A stretch of 39,173 bases of DNA from Nitrososphaeria archaeon (GTDB lineage: Archaea > Thermoproteota > Nitrososphaeria > Nitrososphaerales > JACAEJ01): positions 1 through 39,173 of the forward strand of contig JARVKB010000034.1 of assembly GCA_029775925.1 (NCBI GenBank). The letters run 5' to 3'. Of this stretch, positions 1 through 8,338 are shown in pieces. The notes under the pieces were generated by a model. It was not told where the DNA came from, did no database searches, and worked only from the letters and a program-made list of their open reading frames with translations. Both the position numbers and the translations under genes were made by a program. Position 1 is the stretch's first letter; every line of letters begins with the position of its first letter.

Positions 1-1
1 G

Positions 2-1159
2 TCCACAGTAAAAGAAGAAAACATTAATTATATTTTAAGTACGATAATGGAAGAAGTAATCAAATCTAAGGCTAAACGACTTGTCATAGACTCTTTTTCA
101 GCCATGGCTCGACCCTTTGAGAAATCCATAGATGTAGGAGTAGTACTTCAAATGATTTTAAACAGGATAATTAGACAAACAGGATGCACAACTTTAATGG
201 TAATTGAAGTGCCTTTTGGTGAGAAAAAATTAGGCTTGGGTATGGAAGAGTTTTTAGCTGATGGGATTATCTTACTTAATACAAGTATTGTAAATGAGCG
301 TTTATTCAGGAGTATGGAAATCGTAAAGATGAGAGGTACTCGTCTTTTTGAGCGAATAATGACATACACATTAAATGATGGGTTTAACGTTTTCCTTTCC
401 TTTAAAGTCAAGCCAATAGAAAAACCTAGGAAGTTTGAGCCCTTACTTGATCAAAATGGAAAGTTTTCGACAGGATCTCAAGATTTAGATTATCTATTAG
501 GAGGTGGCTTAACTAAAGGTTCAACGATGCTACTTGAGGTGGACGAGAAAGTTTCAACTCTTCAGTATCAGTTAATTTTAGCTCCATTCGCTTGGAATTT
601 TGCAGCAAAAGGAAGAGGTGTCATAATAATTCCATCAATTGGTGTTGATTATAATATTATAAAGGCACGAGTGATTGAGGCTGGATTTGAGGAAGACGTT
701 ATTAATAGTCTTTTAAGAATATGTCTTTCTAAAATTTCATCAATATTAAAAGAACCTTATCCTTATACTGTTATATTTCAAGGAAAAAATGCTGATGAAG
801 ATCTTCAAAAATACTTAAGTATTGAAGAGGAATTAATCAATAAGACTGGTCAGCCTGTACTACATATCGCTGGATTGGATTCCCTAATATCTTACTATGG
901 TAAAGAGACTGCGATAAAGATGATAAATACCGTTGCCTCAAGAATTAGAGAAAGAGAAGGGTTAGGTATATTGTTAATTAAACCTGGTTATAGAGAAATA
1001 TCTAAAATATTTGGAGCAATAGCTGACATACACTTAAAAGTAACTATAGAGCATGGAGCTCTAATCTTATATGGAATAAAGCCTAGAACATGTTTATATA
1101 TAGTAGAAATGGATGTGTCTAAAGGATATCCATTACCAAAACTTACGCCAATAATATAA
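2..1159 (+). CDS. KaiC-like RecA-superfamily protein, two domains (5' partial)
   Basis: The reading frame is open to the left edge with no stop, so the gene begins outside the window and the ATG at 47 is internal. The visible part starts inside a KaiC/RadA-type domain: a Walker B-like strand (RLVIDSFSAM) followed by the family pattern of a strand ending EVPFG and an EEFLADGIILL segment. A second KaiC-like domain begins near position 460 with a TGSQDLDYLLGGGL segment, but its Walker A region reads GSTMLLEVDEKVST, without the GKT needed to bind ATP phosphate. That domain keeps a Walker B-like HIAGLDSL and a C-terminal EHGALILYGIKPRT segment. The family includes circadian KaiC and many archaeal signalling or regulatory ATPases. 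The exact role is unknown; a one-active, one-degenerate arrangement suggests a regulatory second half. Confidence 0.75.
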   Translation, partial: STVKEENINYILSTIMEEVIKSKAKRLVIDSFSAMARPFEKSIDVGVVLQMILNRIIRQTGCTTLMVIEVPFGEKKLGLGMEEFLADGIILLNTSIVNERLFRSMEIVKMRGTRLFERIMTYTLNDGFNVFLSFKVKPIEKPRKFEPLLDQNGKFSTGSQDLDYLLGGGLTKGSTMLLEVDEKVSTLQYQLILAPFAWNFAAKGRGVIIIPSIGVDYNIIKARVIEAGFEEDVINSLLRICLSKISSILKEPYPYTVIFQGKNADEDLQKYLSIEEELINKTGQPVLHIAGLDSLISYYGKETAIKMINTVASRIREREGLGILLIKPGYREISKIFGAIADIHLKVTIEHGALILYGIKPRTCLYIVEMDVSKGYPLPKLTPII

Positions 1160-1397
1160 ATTATTACTCATATTTTTGGCAAATAATCTTATTTATAGTT
1201 TTATTAGTGATTCGAAAAGAAAAGCATAACTTTCTTTGATTCTTGGCTGAAAGTGTTTGCAGAAATTTAGGGTAATCATAAAAATCTTGATTCAAACCAT
1301 ATGTTGTTTATCAAAAGCTAGTCTTTTTTAGAACTAAATAATTTTTAATTTACTAGTCTTATGCTCAAAGATACAAATTATAATAAATAAATCATGC

Positions 1398-1405
1398 TTA
1401 TAAAA
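1398..1405 (+). promoter_or_regulatory. TATA box for hjc
   Basis: The sequence TTATAAAA lies so close to the ATG at 1410 that transcription, expected about 25 bp downstream, would begin after that ATG. This supports the second ATG at 1437 as the real start. Confidence 0.5.
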
Positions 1406-1436
1406 GTGAATGACAAGTGTAAAGAGAGGATTCAGA

Positions 1437-1928
1437 ATGTCGAAAGCATCAAGGCTTAGAAGGAAGAGAGGATGGGATTGGGAGGATACTTTGGTAAAGA
1501 GAATAGATGCTTGCTATTCTTATGAGGCATATAGACTAGGAGGAGCAAGCGCTTTTCTTCCAGATATACTAGCTATATCGAATAGATTTGGTAAATTAAT
1601 CGTTATAGAAGCTAAATCAGGTACAACAGATTATTTAATGGTACCTAGAGAGCAAGTAGAAAGATCGCTAAGGTTTCTTGAGAGCTTTAAGCTATATCCA
1701 AGTAGGCATTTAGTACTTGCATTTAAATTTTTAAGGAAAAGAAGGTTAAAAGGAGGAGGTTATGAAAAAAGAGAGTTAAGAGAATATTATAAAGAATTTA
1801 ATCAAAAACTTAACCGTGGTGAGAGAGCTCCAGATGTAATCTGTACATATGAAGGAAAATTCTACATAATAAGCAAAGGTATGAAGAAATCTGTTGATTT
1901 ACCTGACTTCAAGATGCCTTTTCTATAA
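1437..1928 (+). CDS. hjc: Holliday junction resolvase Hjc
   Basis: Endonuclease of the archaeal Hjc family, which cuts four-way DNA junctions symmetrically during recombination and fork repair. The type II restriction-like core is complete: Glu16 in a GWDWED helix, an RLGGASAF segment, Asp43 in LPDILA, and Glu58 and Lys60 in IVIEAKSG. These correspond to the E-D-E-K metal-binding set of known Hjc enzymes. The protein is about 163 residues, longer than many Hjc proteins, with a lysine-rich insert and a C-terminal extension ending near DFKMPFL. I chose ATG 1437 over ATG 1410 (nine codons upstream, same frame) because a GAGAGGA Shine-Dalgarno-like sequence lies 6 nt upstream and the TATA box fits it better. 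The last 20 nt overlap the convergent winged-helix gene. Confidence 0.9.
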   Translation: MSKASRLRRKRGWDWEDTLVKRIDACYSYEAYRLGGASAFLPDILAISNRFGKLIVIEAKSGTTDYLMVPREQVERSLRFLESFKLYPSRHLVLAFKFLRKRRLKGGGYEKRELREYYKEFNQKLNRGERAPDVICTYEGKFYIISKGMKKSVDLPDFKMPFL

Positions 1929-2133
1929 ATTCGATTCTTCTCGCATCCTTTCTTACCCATCTTACAGAAACAAGACCTATTATCTCTAAGCCTAGCAGAG
2001 CTTTGTTCACATCCTTCATGGTTATATTAGGATCTTCTTTTTTTAATTCGTTAAGTAAATCCACGTCCATGATATTTTTTTGCTGCTTCAATTTTTCATA
2101 GATTAAGTTCTTAAGCGGGTATCTCAAGTCCAT
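1909..2133 (-). CDS. Small winged-helix DNA-binding protein
   Basis: A 74-residue basic protein whose pattern of helices (residues 7-17, 22-33, 37-51) followed by a beta hairpin (SVRWVRKDARRIEFIE) looks like a minimal winged helix-turn-helix fold. I do not recognise a named family; a DNA-binding or transcription role is inferred from the fold alone. It faces hjc tail to tail with a 20-nt overlap. A TATA box lies about 24 bp upstream of the ATG, so the message is probably leaderless. That promoter is the main reason to believe this short frame is a gene. Confidence 0.65.
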   Translation of the reverse strand: MDLRYPLKNLIYEKLKQQKNIMDVDLLNELKKEDPNITMKDVNKALLGLEIIGLVSVRWVRKDARRIEFIEKAS

Positions 2134-2152
2134 GAGTTAAAGAGAATTTGTT

Positions 2153-2160
2153 TTTATAAA
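2153..2160 (-). promoter_or_regulatory. TATA box for the winged-helix gene
   Basis: A TTTATAAA sequence is centred about 24 bp from the ATG at 2133, the spacing expected for a leaderless archaeal transcript. Confidence 0.55.
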
Positions 2161-2256
2161 TCTTTAACGACAAAATATCTTAGCAGCATTAAGAAGTAAG
2201 GCCATAAGCTCAGCTTCAATCATTGAAAAATTTTTCTTTTAAGGAAAGGTATAAAA

Positions 2257-2373
2257 ATGATACAAGAGTGTTATTGCTTTTATTGCTTTAATCCATTTTT
2301 AAAATACGGTTGCAAGGACGCTTGTTTGGCACTTTCACTAATTATGGTGATCGACTCCCAACTTAAAGTATGA
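2257..2373 (+). CDS. Possible 38-residue Cys-rich peptide
   Basis: This lies in the 320-bp gap between the winged-helix gene and cdc48, which otherwise shows no gene. An ATG is followed by 38 codons with five cysteines (residues 5, 7, 10, 19 and 23), opening MIQECYCFYCF. A purine-rich stretch with AAGGAAAGG lies 7 nt upstream, reasonable for ribosome binding. The Cys-aromatic repetition partly reflects a tandem repeat in the DNA (TTATTGCTTT followed by TATTGCTTTA), so the pattern could be accidental. No family is recognised. Confidence 0.25.
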   Translation: MIQECYCFYCFNPFLKYGCKDACLALSLIMVIDSQLKV

Positions 2374-2455
2374 GAATATGCTTATAGTAATGGTAGAAGA
2401 ATATTATCAATCTTAATAGAAAGATAAGATGAGCTTAAACTTTTATCATTATTTT

Positions 2456-4648
2456 TTAACGATAAAACGATCTGTCTGCCTTTATTGAACGGCTCTTTAA
2501 TTGTTTATGAATATTTCCATACCATTCCTCAACTTCAGGGGTTATCGATGATCTAACTTTCTTCAAGGCTTCTTCGAAATCAACTTTTCCGACTTTTTGA
2601 TTATTCAAACTTCTATCCATAGCTATTATTGCAGCCTCTCTACAAAGAGCATCTATGTCTGCGCCACTAAAGCCCTTTGTCATTTTCGCCATATCTTCTA
2701 AATTGACATCACTAGCTAAAGGCATCTTCGATGTTAGTATTCTTAAAATTTCCATCCTTGTTTTCTCATCTGGAGGAGGAATGTAAATGAGTAAATCTAA
2801 CCTACCAGGTCTCAAAAGAGATATATCAATAAGATCAGGTCTATTCGTTGCACCTATAACGAATATGTTGCTGTTAAAAGAATTATCCATATCTGTGAGA
2901 AGCTGACTCAAAACTCTTTCCTCTACACCAGAATCTTCGGGAGAGAAAGATCTGGGCTTTGCTATCGAATCTATCTCATCAAAAAATATGACACATGGTG
3001 CTGATGCCCTTGCTTTTCTAAATATTTCTCTAATCGCCTTTTCAGACTCACCAACCCATTTGCTTAATATCTCTGGACCTTTGACGGTTATATAATTCGC
3101 GCCACTTTCAGATGCGATAGCCATGGCTAGTAAAGTCTTACCACAGCCAGGAGGACCGTAGAGTAGTGCACCTCTAGGAGGCTTTACTCCAAACTTTTGG
3201 AACTCTTCAGGATTTTTTATTGCACGTATTATATTTTGAGAAATTATTCGCTTAACCTCCTCTAAGCCTCCTACATCTTCCCATTTTACCAAAGGCTTCT
3301 CGATGTAGAATTCTCTAAGAGCTGTAGGAATTATTTCTCTACTAGCCATTTGAAAATCTTGCGCAGTAACTACCATCTTCTCTAAAATTTCAGGAGGTAT
3401 TCTTTCGCTCTCAAGGTTTATTTCAGGTAAGTATCTCCTTAAAGCTTTTAAAGCTGCTTCTCTACACAAAGCTCTTAAGTCTGCCCCAGAGTAACCATGG
3501 GTTTCGTGAGCTATCTTTTTTAGATTCACATCCGATGCTAATGGCATACCTCTTGTATGAATTTGTAGTATCTCAAGTCTAGCATCTGCGTTTGGTACGC
3601 CTATCTCCACTTCTCTATCAAACCTGCCAGGTCTTCTTAAGGCAGGGTCTATACTCTCAGGTCTATTCGTTGCACCTATAACAACTACTCTACCCCTCTC
3701 AGAAAGCCCATCCATCAATGACAACAATTGCGCAACTACTCTTTTTTCTACATCCCCGAAGGTCTCCTCACGTTTAGGAGCTATAGCATCCAGCTCATCT
3801 ATGAATATGATGCTGGGTGCATTCTCTTTCGCGTCCTTGAATATATCCCTGAGGCGGGCTTCTGTCTCACCGTAATACTTGTTCATAATCTCAGGACCGC
3901 TTATAGAGAAAAAGTTAGCTTCAGACTCGTTTGCTAAAGCTTTAGCCAAAAGTGTTTTACCACAACCAGGAGGACCGTAGAGCAATATACCATTAGGAGG
4001 ATCTATGCCAAGCCGCTGAAAGACTTCTGGATGGCGTAAAGGTAGCTCTACTATTTCCCTTAATCTCGTTATCTCGTCTTTTAGACCGCCTATTTCTTCG
4101 TAGGTTACTCTTAAAGGTATCGCTTTTTCCATCATCGGCTCTTGGAGTATAATTACATGAGTGTCTTGATCGATCTTTACAATCGATTTCGGCCTTATCT
4201 TAGTTACATTGAATAATATGGGACTGCCAAGTATTGCAACTGAAATATCATCACCTTCTGTTACAGGCATGCCCTTGAGCCTATTCTTCACAAATTCTGA
4301 GAATTCTTTATCGATGCTCAGTTTAACATTCACAGGCATCAAGGTTAAGCTCTTTGCCTTTTTTACACTTGCTACTTTAACACTTACATAATCATTTAAT
4401 ACCACGCCAGCATTTTTTCTTGTCAGCCCATCTATCCTTATTAACCCATGTAATTTATCCTCTGGGTCTGAAGGCCAAGCAATAGCAGGAGTCGATCTTT
4501 TACCTATGAGTTCGATTATATCGCCTGCACTTACACCTAATGCTTCCATGGCACCTATGTCTAATCTTGCTCTTGCCTTTCCTACATCTCTTTGTTTTGC
4601 TTCAGCCACTTTGAGTTGAATAATTACTGCCTTTCCCTCTTTGCTCAT
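2456..4648 (-). CDS. cdc48: Cdc48/VCP-type AAA+ ATPase (archaeal VAT)
   Basis: Hexameric unfoldase of the Cdc48/p97/VAT family, which unfolds substrates and can feed the 20S proteasome. The 730 residues give the full layout: N-terminal double-psi barrel plus CDC48_2 domain (about 1-180), D1 ATPase with Walker A GPPGCGKT at 225-232 and an FIDELDAI Walker B, and D2 with a second GPPGCGKT near 499-506 and an FFDEIDSI Walker B. Both rings keep the GATNRP sensor segment and arginine-finger regions, so both look active. The C-terminus ends in Phe-Tyr-Arg, which fits the HbYX proteasome-docking motif. The gene sits 35 nt downstream of aEF-1beta on the same strand and may be cotranscribed with it. 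Confidence 0.97.
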   Translation of the reverse strand: MSKEGKAVIIQLKVAEAKQRDVGKARARLDIGAMEALGVSAGDIIELIGKRSTPAIAWPSDPEDKLHGLIRIDGLTRKNAGVVLNDYVSVKVASVKKAKSLTLMPVNVKLSIDKEFSEFVKNRLKGMPVTEGDDISVAILGSPILFNVTKIRPKSIVKIDQDTHVIILQEPMMEKAIPLRVTYEEIGGLKDEITRLREIVELPLRHPEVFQRLGIDPPNGILLYGPPGCGKTLLAKALANESEANFFSISGPEIMNKYYGETEARLRDIFKDAKENAPSIIFIDELDAIAPKREETFGDVEKRVVAQLLSLMDGLSERGRVVVIGATNRPESIDPALRRPGRFDREVEIGVPNADARLEILQIHTRGMPLASDVNLKKIAHETHGYSGADLRALCREAALKALRRYLPEINLESERIPPEILEKMVVTAQDFQMASREIIPTALREFYIEKPLVKWEDVGGLEEVKRIISQNIIRAIKNPEEFQKFGVKPPRGALLYGPPGCGKTLLAMAIASESGANYITVKGPEILSKWVGESEKAIREIFRKARASAPCVIFFDEIDSIAKPRSFSPEDSGVEERVLSQLLTDMDNSFNSNIFVIGATNRPDLIDISLLRPGRLDLLIYIPPPDEKTRMEILRILTSKMPLASDVNLEDMAKMTKGFSGADIDALCREAAIIAMDRSLNNQKVGKVDFEEALKKVRSSITPEVEEWYGNIHKQLKSRSIKADRSFYR

Positions 4649-4683
4649 CTGATAATTAGATCAAAAATTAGAGTTAAAAATAT

Positions 4684-4965
4684 TTATTTTAGATCTGTCG
4701 AAAGTTTGCTCATTCCTAAAACTTCTATTTCACTTACCAAATCTGATGAATGTAGTAAATTTTCAAGTCTATCCATTTCACCTTCTTTGTCTTCTATTAT
4801 GAAATCTATTATCGGTGCAACAAGTCCAAAAGCTATTGGTTCTTCGAAAACTCTTCTAATTTCTATATCTGATGGTAGAATCTTTCGAATAGATTCTGAA
4901 ACCATTGAAGGGCTTATCTCAGCATCAGTAGGCAATATCTTCAATCTGACCAATATCTTTCCCAA
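4684..4965 (-). CDS. ef1b: Translation elongation factor aEF-1beta
   Basis: Guanine-nucleotide exchange factor for aEF-1alpha, reloading it with GTP during elongation. It is 93 residues, the usual size for the archaeal protein, which corresponds to the C-terminal exchange domain of eukaryotic eEF1B. Diagnostic segments are the opening strand GKILVRLKILP, the central FGLVAPIIDFIIEDKEG and the closing SEIEVLGMSKL. The start is TTG; an in-frame TGA lies four codons further upstream, and family members begin right at this strand, so TTG is well supported. In many archaea this gene sits beside a small four-knuckle zinc protein; here that partner lies about 4.4 kb away on the other strand. Confidence 0.93.
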   Translation of the reverse strand: MGKILVRLKILPTDAEISPSMVSESIRKILPSDIEIRRVFEEPIAFGLVAPIIDFIIEDKEGEMDRLENLLHSSDLVSEIEVLGMSKLSTDLK

Positions 4966-5085
4966 TTCTATTCTTCAAAATTTTTTAGAGACCTTATTAT
5001 AAACATAACGGCTCATCAACGTTTAAATTTAAATACTTCTTATTTTAATAAAGTACCAAAACGAATTGGAAAAAGATGAATAATC

Positions 5086-5307
5086 GTGAATGGAGATTAT
5101 TTGATACTATTTCCTAAAGAAAAGATATATTGTGTAAGGTGTGCAAAAGAAGTTGATACGTGATTTCAACTTCTTTTTTACTGCAACATGATAACTATGA
5201 CCTTGCTCAACTGCAAGCATTATTATCTAACTTTATGTCTAGAAAAAGAGTGGAAGAAGAGCCAGAATTATAGAGAGAAGATAGTCGAATCTATAATGAA
5301 GGCATAG
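5086..5307 (+). pseudogene. Small Cys-rich ORF interrupted by in-frame TGA
   Basis: This lies in the 360-bp gap between aEF-1beta and geranylgeranyl reductase. A GTG at 5086 opens a frame that reads YCVRCAKEVDT, meets TGA at 5161-5163, then stays open for 47 more codons to TAG at 5305-5307. The second half looks protein-like and adds cysteines (YCN, NCK, LCL), ending KKSQNYREKIVESIMKA. With the CxxC knuckle before the TGA this could be a small zinc-binding protein. A TTTAAATTTAAATA promoter-like stretch lies about 55 bp upstream. It could be a 25-residue peptide, a decayed gene, a sequencing error, or a recoded stop. No family is recognised, and 47 open codons can occur by chance in AT-rich DNA. 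Confidence 0.3.
5145..5177 (+). other. Perfect 12-bp hairpin followed by T-run
   Basis: The arms are AAAAGAAGTTGA (5145-5156) and TCAACTTCTTTT (5166-5177), separated by a 9-nt loop; the T-run continues to 5179. It resembles an intrinsic terminator, but the only frame it would end on this strand is the small ORF at 5086. The in-frame TGA of that ORF lies within the loop. Confidence 0.6.
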
Positions 5308-5361
5308 CATATCTAATAAGTAATTATATTAGAAAGAATGTGAATTAAAATACGAGCTATT

Positions 5362-6525
5362 TTGGAATCAGACTTCGATGTCATCGTGGCTGGAGGAGGG
5401 GTATGCGGCTTAATAGCTGCCAAAGAGATAGCATCCTCAAACCTAAGAGTTTCCGTTTTAGAAGAAAATTTTGAGATAGGTATTCCTGAAAGATGTGCTG
5501 GTCTGATCAGTGTTAAAGCTTTGACGAGCTTGGGTTTGTTCCCAAGTAGAAAAATTGTAAATAACGAGATTAAAAGAGCGTTGGTTTATTCACCTTTGGG
5601 CTCAAAAGTTGAGATTAATGCTACAAAGCAAAAGATCGTAGTATTGAATAGAAGAGAGTTTGATAGAGAGATAGCAAGAATTGCAGAAAAATATGGCGCT
5701 TTCATAGATTTAGGGCAAAAAGTGTTAAATGTTGATGATAAAGATAAATTAGTAAGAGTTAAGACTGCAAAATATGAGAGAAAAGCCAAGATATTAGTAG
5801 ATGCAAGAGGGCTTTCATCTTTAAGGTCTAAGCATGGTTTTTTACAGGCTGCTCAATATGATATTCAAGGCTCTTGGTTTGAGAAGGATAGAGTTGAAGT
5901 TTACCTTGACAACAAGGTTAGCCCGGGATTCTTTAAATGGCTTATTCCACTAAATGAAGACATTGCTAGATTAGGGGTTGCTGGCTATAGGATAAACCCT
6001 TATGAGATTCTTGATGAATTCATAAAAAATCGTAAAGCAAAAGTCATCAAAAAGGTAGCATCCCCTATCTTTGTAGGAGGGGCATTAAAGAATTTTGTCC
6101 ATGGTAAAATAGTATGCGTCGGGGATGCAGCAGGTCAAACAAAGCCTACAACTGGAGGAGGAATATTCACAGGAGGAGTTGGTGCTTTATTGGCTGGTAA
6201 AGCTATTTCAAGAAGCTTGATCAACGATGATCCATTAGCTTTAAGAGACTATGAGGCAGAGTGGAAAAGAATTTTTGGAAAAGAATTTATGATAATGAAG
6301 CAAGCAAGAAAGATTTATGAAAGAATCGATAATGAAAGAATAGAAGAGATAATAAAAAAATTATCATGCTCCAATATTCTTAACGAACTATCGGATAAAG
6401 CTGATTTTGACTATCATTCTATTGGAATATCCCAAATTTTAACTATAATAAGAGATTATCCATCTTTAGCTTTAGATTTTATAAAGTTAGGACTTAGTAC
6501 CCTGTTTAACTTATTTAAGTCCTGA
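5362..6525 (+). CDS. Geranylgeranyl reductase family flavoprotein
   Basis: FAD-dependent reductase that saturates the geranylgeranyl chains of archaeal membrane lipids; the family also includes bacteriochlorophyll-linked ChlP. The 387 residues open with a Rossmann dinucleotide motif (VIVAGGGVCGLIAAKE), followed by PERCAGLIS, the family's conserved cysteine segment. A second FAD segment (KIVCVGDAAGQTKPTTGGGIFTGG) lies near residue 250-275. These are the family landmarks and the length is typical. The start is TTG; homologs begin at the same Rossmann strand. Several paralogs usually occur per archaeal genome, so acting specifically on digeranylgeranylglycerophospholipid is likely but not proven here. 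It appears to be a single-gene unit. Confidence 0.88.
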   Translation: MESDFDVIVAGGGVCGLIAAKEIASSNLRVSVLEENFEIGIPERCAGLISVKALTSLGLFPSRKIVNNEIKRALVYSPLGSKVEINATKQKIVVLNRREFDREIARIAEKYGAFIDLGQKVLNVDDKDKLVRVKTAKYERKAKILVDARGLSSLRSKHGFLQAAQYDIQGSWFEKDRVEVYLDNKVSPGFFKWLIPLNEDIARLGVAGYRINPYEILDEFIKNRKAKVIKKVASPIFVGGALKNFVHGKIVCVGDAAGQTKPTTGGGIFTGGVGALLAGKAISRSLINDDPLALRDYEAEWKRIFGKEFMIMKQARKIYERIDNERIEEIIKKLSCSNILNELSDKADFDYHSIGISQILTIIRDYPSLALDFIKLGLSTLFNLFKS

Positions 6526-6663
6526 TAGATCATATTATTGTTTAACACTTGCTTTTAAAATTCAACCAAAAATAAGAATGTATGATAGTGTTTATTTTAT
6601 TATAATAACGTAATCTTAATAGACTAAAATATTAATAAAGACTAATTGGAGATCGTTGGCAGC

Positions 6664-8328
6664 ATGGTTAAACCAGATTTAGTGCTGTTACACCCACCGA
6701 GCATATACGATTTTAGGCAAGAATCAATAATGTATGGTCCTATTAACGATGTTGTTCCACCTACTCCTATATTCGATATGTATCCTATAGGCTTTGTAAG
6801 TATGTTAGGATATTTAACAAGGCATGGCTACAACGTAAGAATAATAAATTTAGCATCAAAGATGCTAGAGAATCGGAAATTTAACCCTGAAGCTTTAATT
6901 AAAAGCCTTGACCCTAAAGCATTTGGAATAGACCTTCATTGGCTAGTCCATGCTCAAGGGAGTTTAGAGCTTGCAAAGATCATTAAAAAGCATCACCCAA
7001 ACACTCCAGTTTTATTAGGAGGGTTATCTTCTACATATTTTCATGAAGAAATAATCAAGAATTATCAACAAGTCGATTATGTAATCCGTGGCGACTCGAC
7101 CGAACAACCTTTACTTCAATTGATGCAACATATAGAGGAAAATAAAGATCCAGAAGATATACCAAATGTTACATGGAGAGATGACAATAAGAGAATACAT
7201 ATCAATCCTTTAACATTCGTGCCTGATAAATTAGATGATTTTGTTTTGGATGCGAGTAGCATCGTAAAAGCCTCTTTGAGGTATTGGGATATATCAGGAC
7301 ATCTACCATACCATAAATGGGATGATTATCCAATAACTTCTGTTTTGGCTTGTAAAGGATGTATTTATAATTGTATAACTTGTGGTGGATCCAATTACGC
7401 TTACAAAAGAATATGCAATAGATCTTCGATCGCATACATGAAACCAGAAAAGCTTGTTGAGGGGATGAAGATAATCCAACAATATACAAATGGGCCTATT
7501 TTTATCCTAGGCGATCTACGCATGATTGGTAAAGACTACGCTGAATCCGTCTTGAATAATATGAAGAAGGAGAAGATCGACAACCCAGTGATATTTGAAC
7601 TTTTTGAACCAGCTGATGAAGAATACTTGTTGAAGATAGCCAAAAGCGTTCCCAACTATAACTTTGAAATTTCTCCTGAATCACATGATGAGAATATACG
7701 TTATGCTTTTGGTAGGCATTATAGAAATAATGAATTAGAGAAAAGCATATCAAAAGCACTCGAATTAGAATGCCAAAGATTTGATGTTTTCTTTATGATA
7801 GGATTACCTCATCAAACAAAGGAATCAGTTTTAAACACGATAGAATATTGCAATAGTTTGCTGAAGAATCATAAAGGAGATACAAGACTGCGTGCTTTTA
7901 TTGCTCCTCTGGCTCCCTTTTTAGATCCAGGAAGCATTGCTTTTGAAGATCCTAATAAACATGGATACCAGCTATTCTTTAAAGAGTTAGAGGAGTATAG
8001 ACAAGCTATACGCAATCCCAGTTGGAAATACTTTTTAAATTATCAGACTTTGTGGATGAGTAGAGATGAATTAGTAAATGTTACTTATGAAGCTGCGTAC
8101 TTATTGAATCGTATAAAAGTTCAGAACGATTTTATCGATTCTCAAACAGCTGAGAAGATGGAATTACAAATAAAATTAGCTCATAACACGTTACAAAAAA
8201 TAGATGAGATAATGAGTCTTGATGATCCTGAGCTACGTTCACAAAATTTAAAAAACTTAAAAGGTCAAATTGAAGAAGCGAACCAAAGGCTATTATGCTC
8301 TAAAGATGAACTACTAAGATGGTCTTAA
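6664..8328 (+). CDS. B12-binding domain radical SAM protein
   Basis: Radical S-adenosylmethionine enzyme with an N-terminal cobalamin-binding-like domain, about 554 residues. Residues 1-165 carry the usual opening (DLVLLHPPS), YPIGFVSMLGYL and the LLGGLSSTYFHEE and VIRGDSTEQPL segments. The iron-sulfur cluster motif is Cys233-x3-Cys237-x2-Cys240 followed by GGS, with an extra Cys230 just before it. The TIM-barrel continues through FEISPESHDENIR and a DVFFMIGLPHQT segment. It resembles the archaeal B12/radical SAM group typified by Thermoplasma Ta0216, recalled from memory rather than searched. The substrate is unknown. I chose ATG 6664 over the in-frame TTG at 6646 because GGAGATC lies nine bases ahead of it. 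The ArsA-like ATPase follows after 10 nt, suggesting one operon. Confidence 0.85.
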   Translation: MVKPDLVLLHPPSIYDFRQESIMYGPINDVVPPTPIFDMYPIGFVSMLGYLTRHGYNVRIINLASKMLENRKFNPEALIKSLDPKAFGIDLHWLVHAQGSLELAKIIKKHHPNTPVLLGGLSSTYFHEEIIKNYQQVDYVIRGDSTEQPLLQLMQHIEENKDPEDIPNVTWRDDNKRIHINPLTFVPDKLDDFVLDASSIVKASLRYWDISGHLPYHKWDDYPITSVLACKGCIYNCITCGGSNYAYKRICNRSSIAYMKPEKLVEGMKIIQQYTNGPIFILGDLRMIGKDYAESVLNNMKKEKIDNPVIFELFEPADEEYLLKIAKSVPNYNFEISPESHDENIRYAFGRHYRNNELEKSISKALELECQRFDVFFMIGLPHQTKESVLNTIEYCNSLLKNHKGDTRLRAFIAPLAPFLDPGSIAFEDPNKHGYQLFFKELEEYRQAIRNPSWKYFLNYQTLWMSRDELVNVTYEAAYLLNRIKVQNDFIDSQTAEKMELQIKLAHNTLQKIDEIMSLDDPELRSQNLKNLKGQIEEANQRLLCSKDELLRWS

Positions 8329-8338
8329 AATTATTTAA

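Noticed and set aside
1318-1360. Direct repeat CTAGTCTT, two copies 35 bp apart upstream of hjc
   Set aside because: Eight-base repeats in AT-rich intergenic DNA are common by chance; no further copies or symmetry were seen.
4592-5002. Plus-strand open frame (136 codons) opposite aEF-1beta
   Set aside because: The minus strand encodes a complete aEF-1beta, and this frame reads as low-complexity Ser/Ile/Leu.
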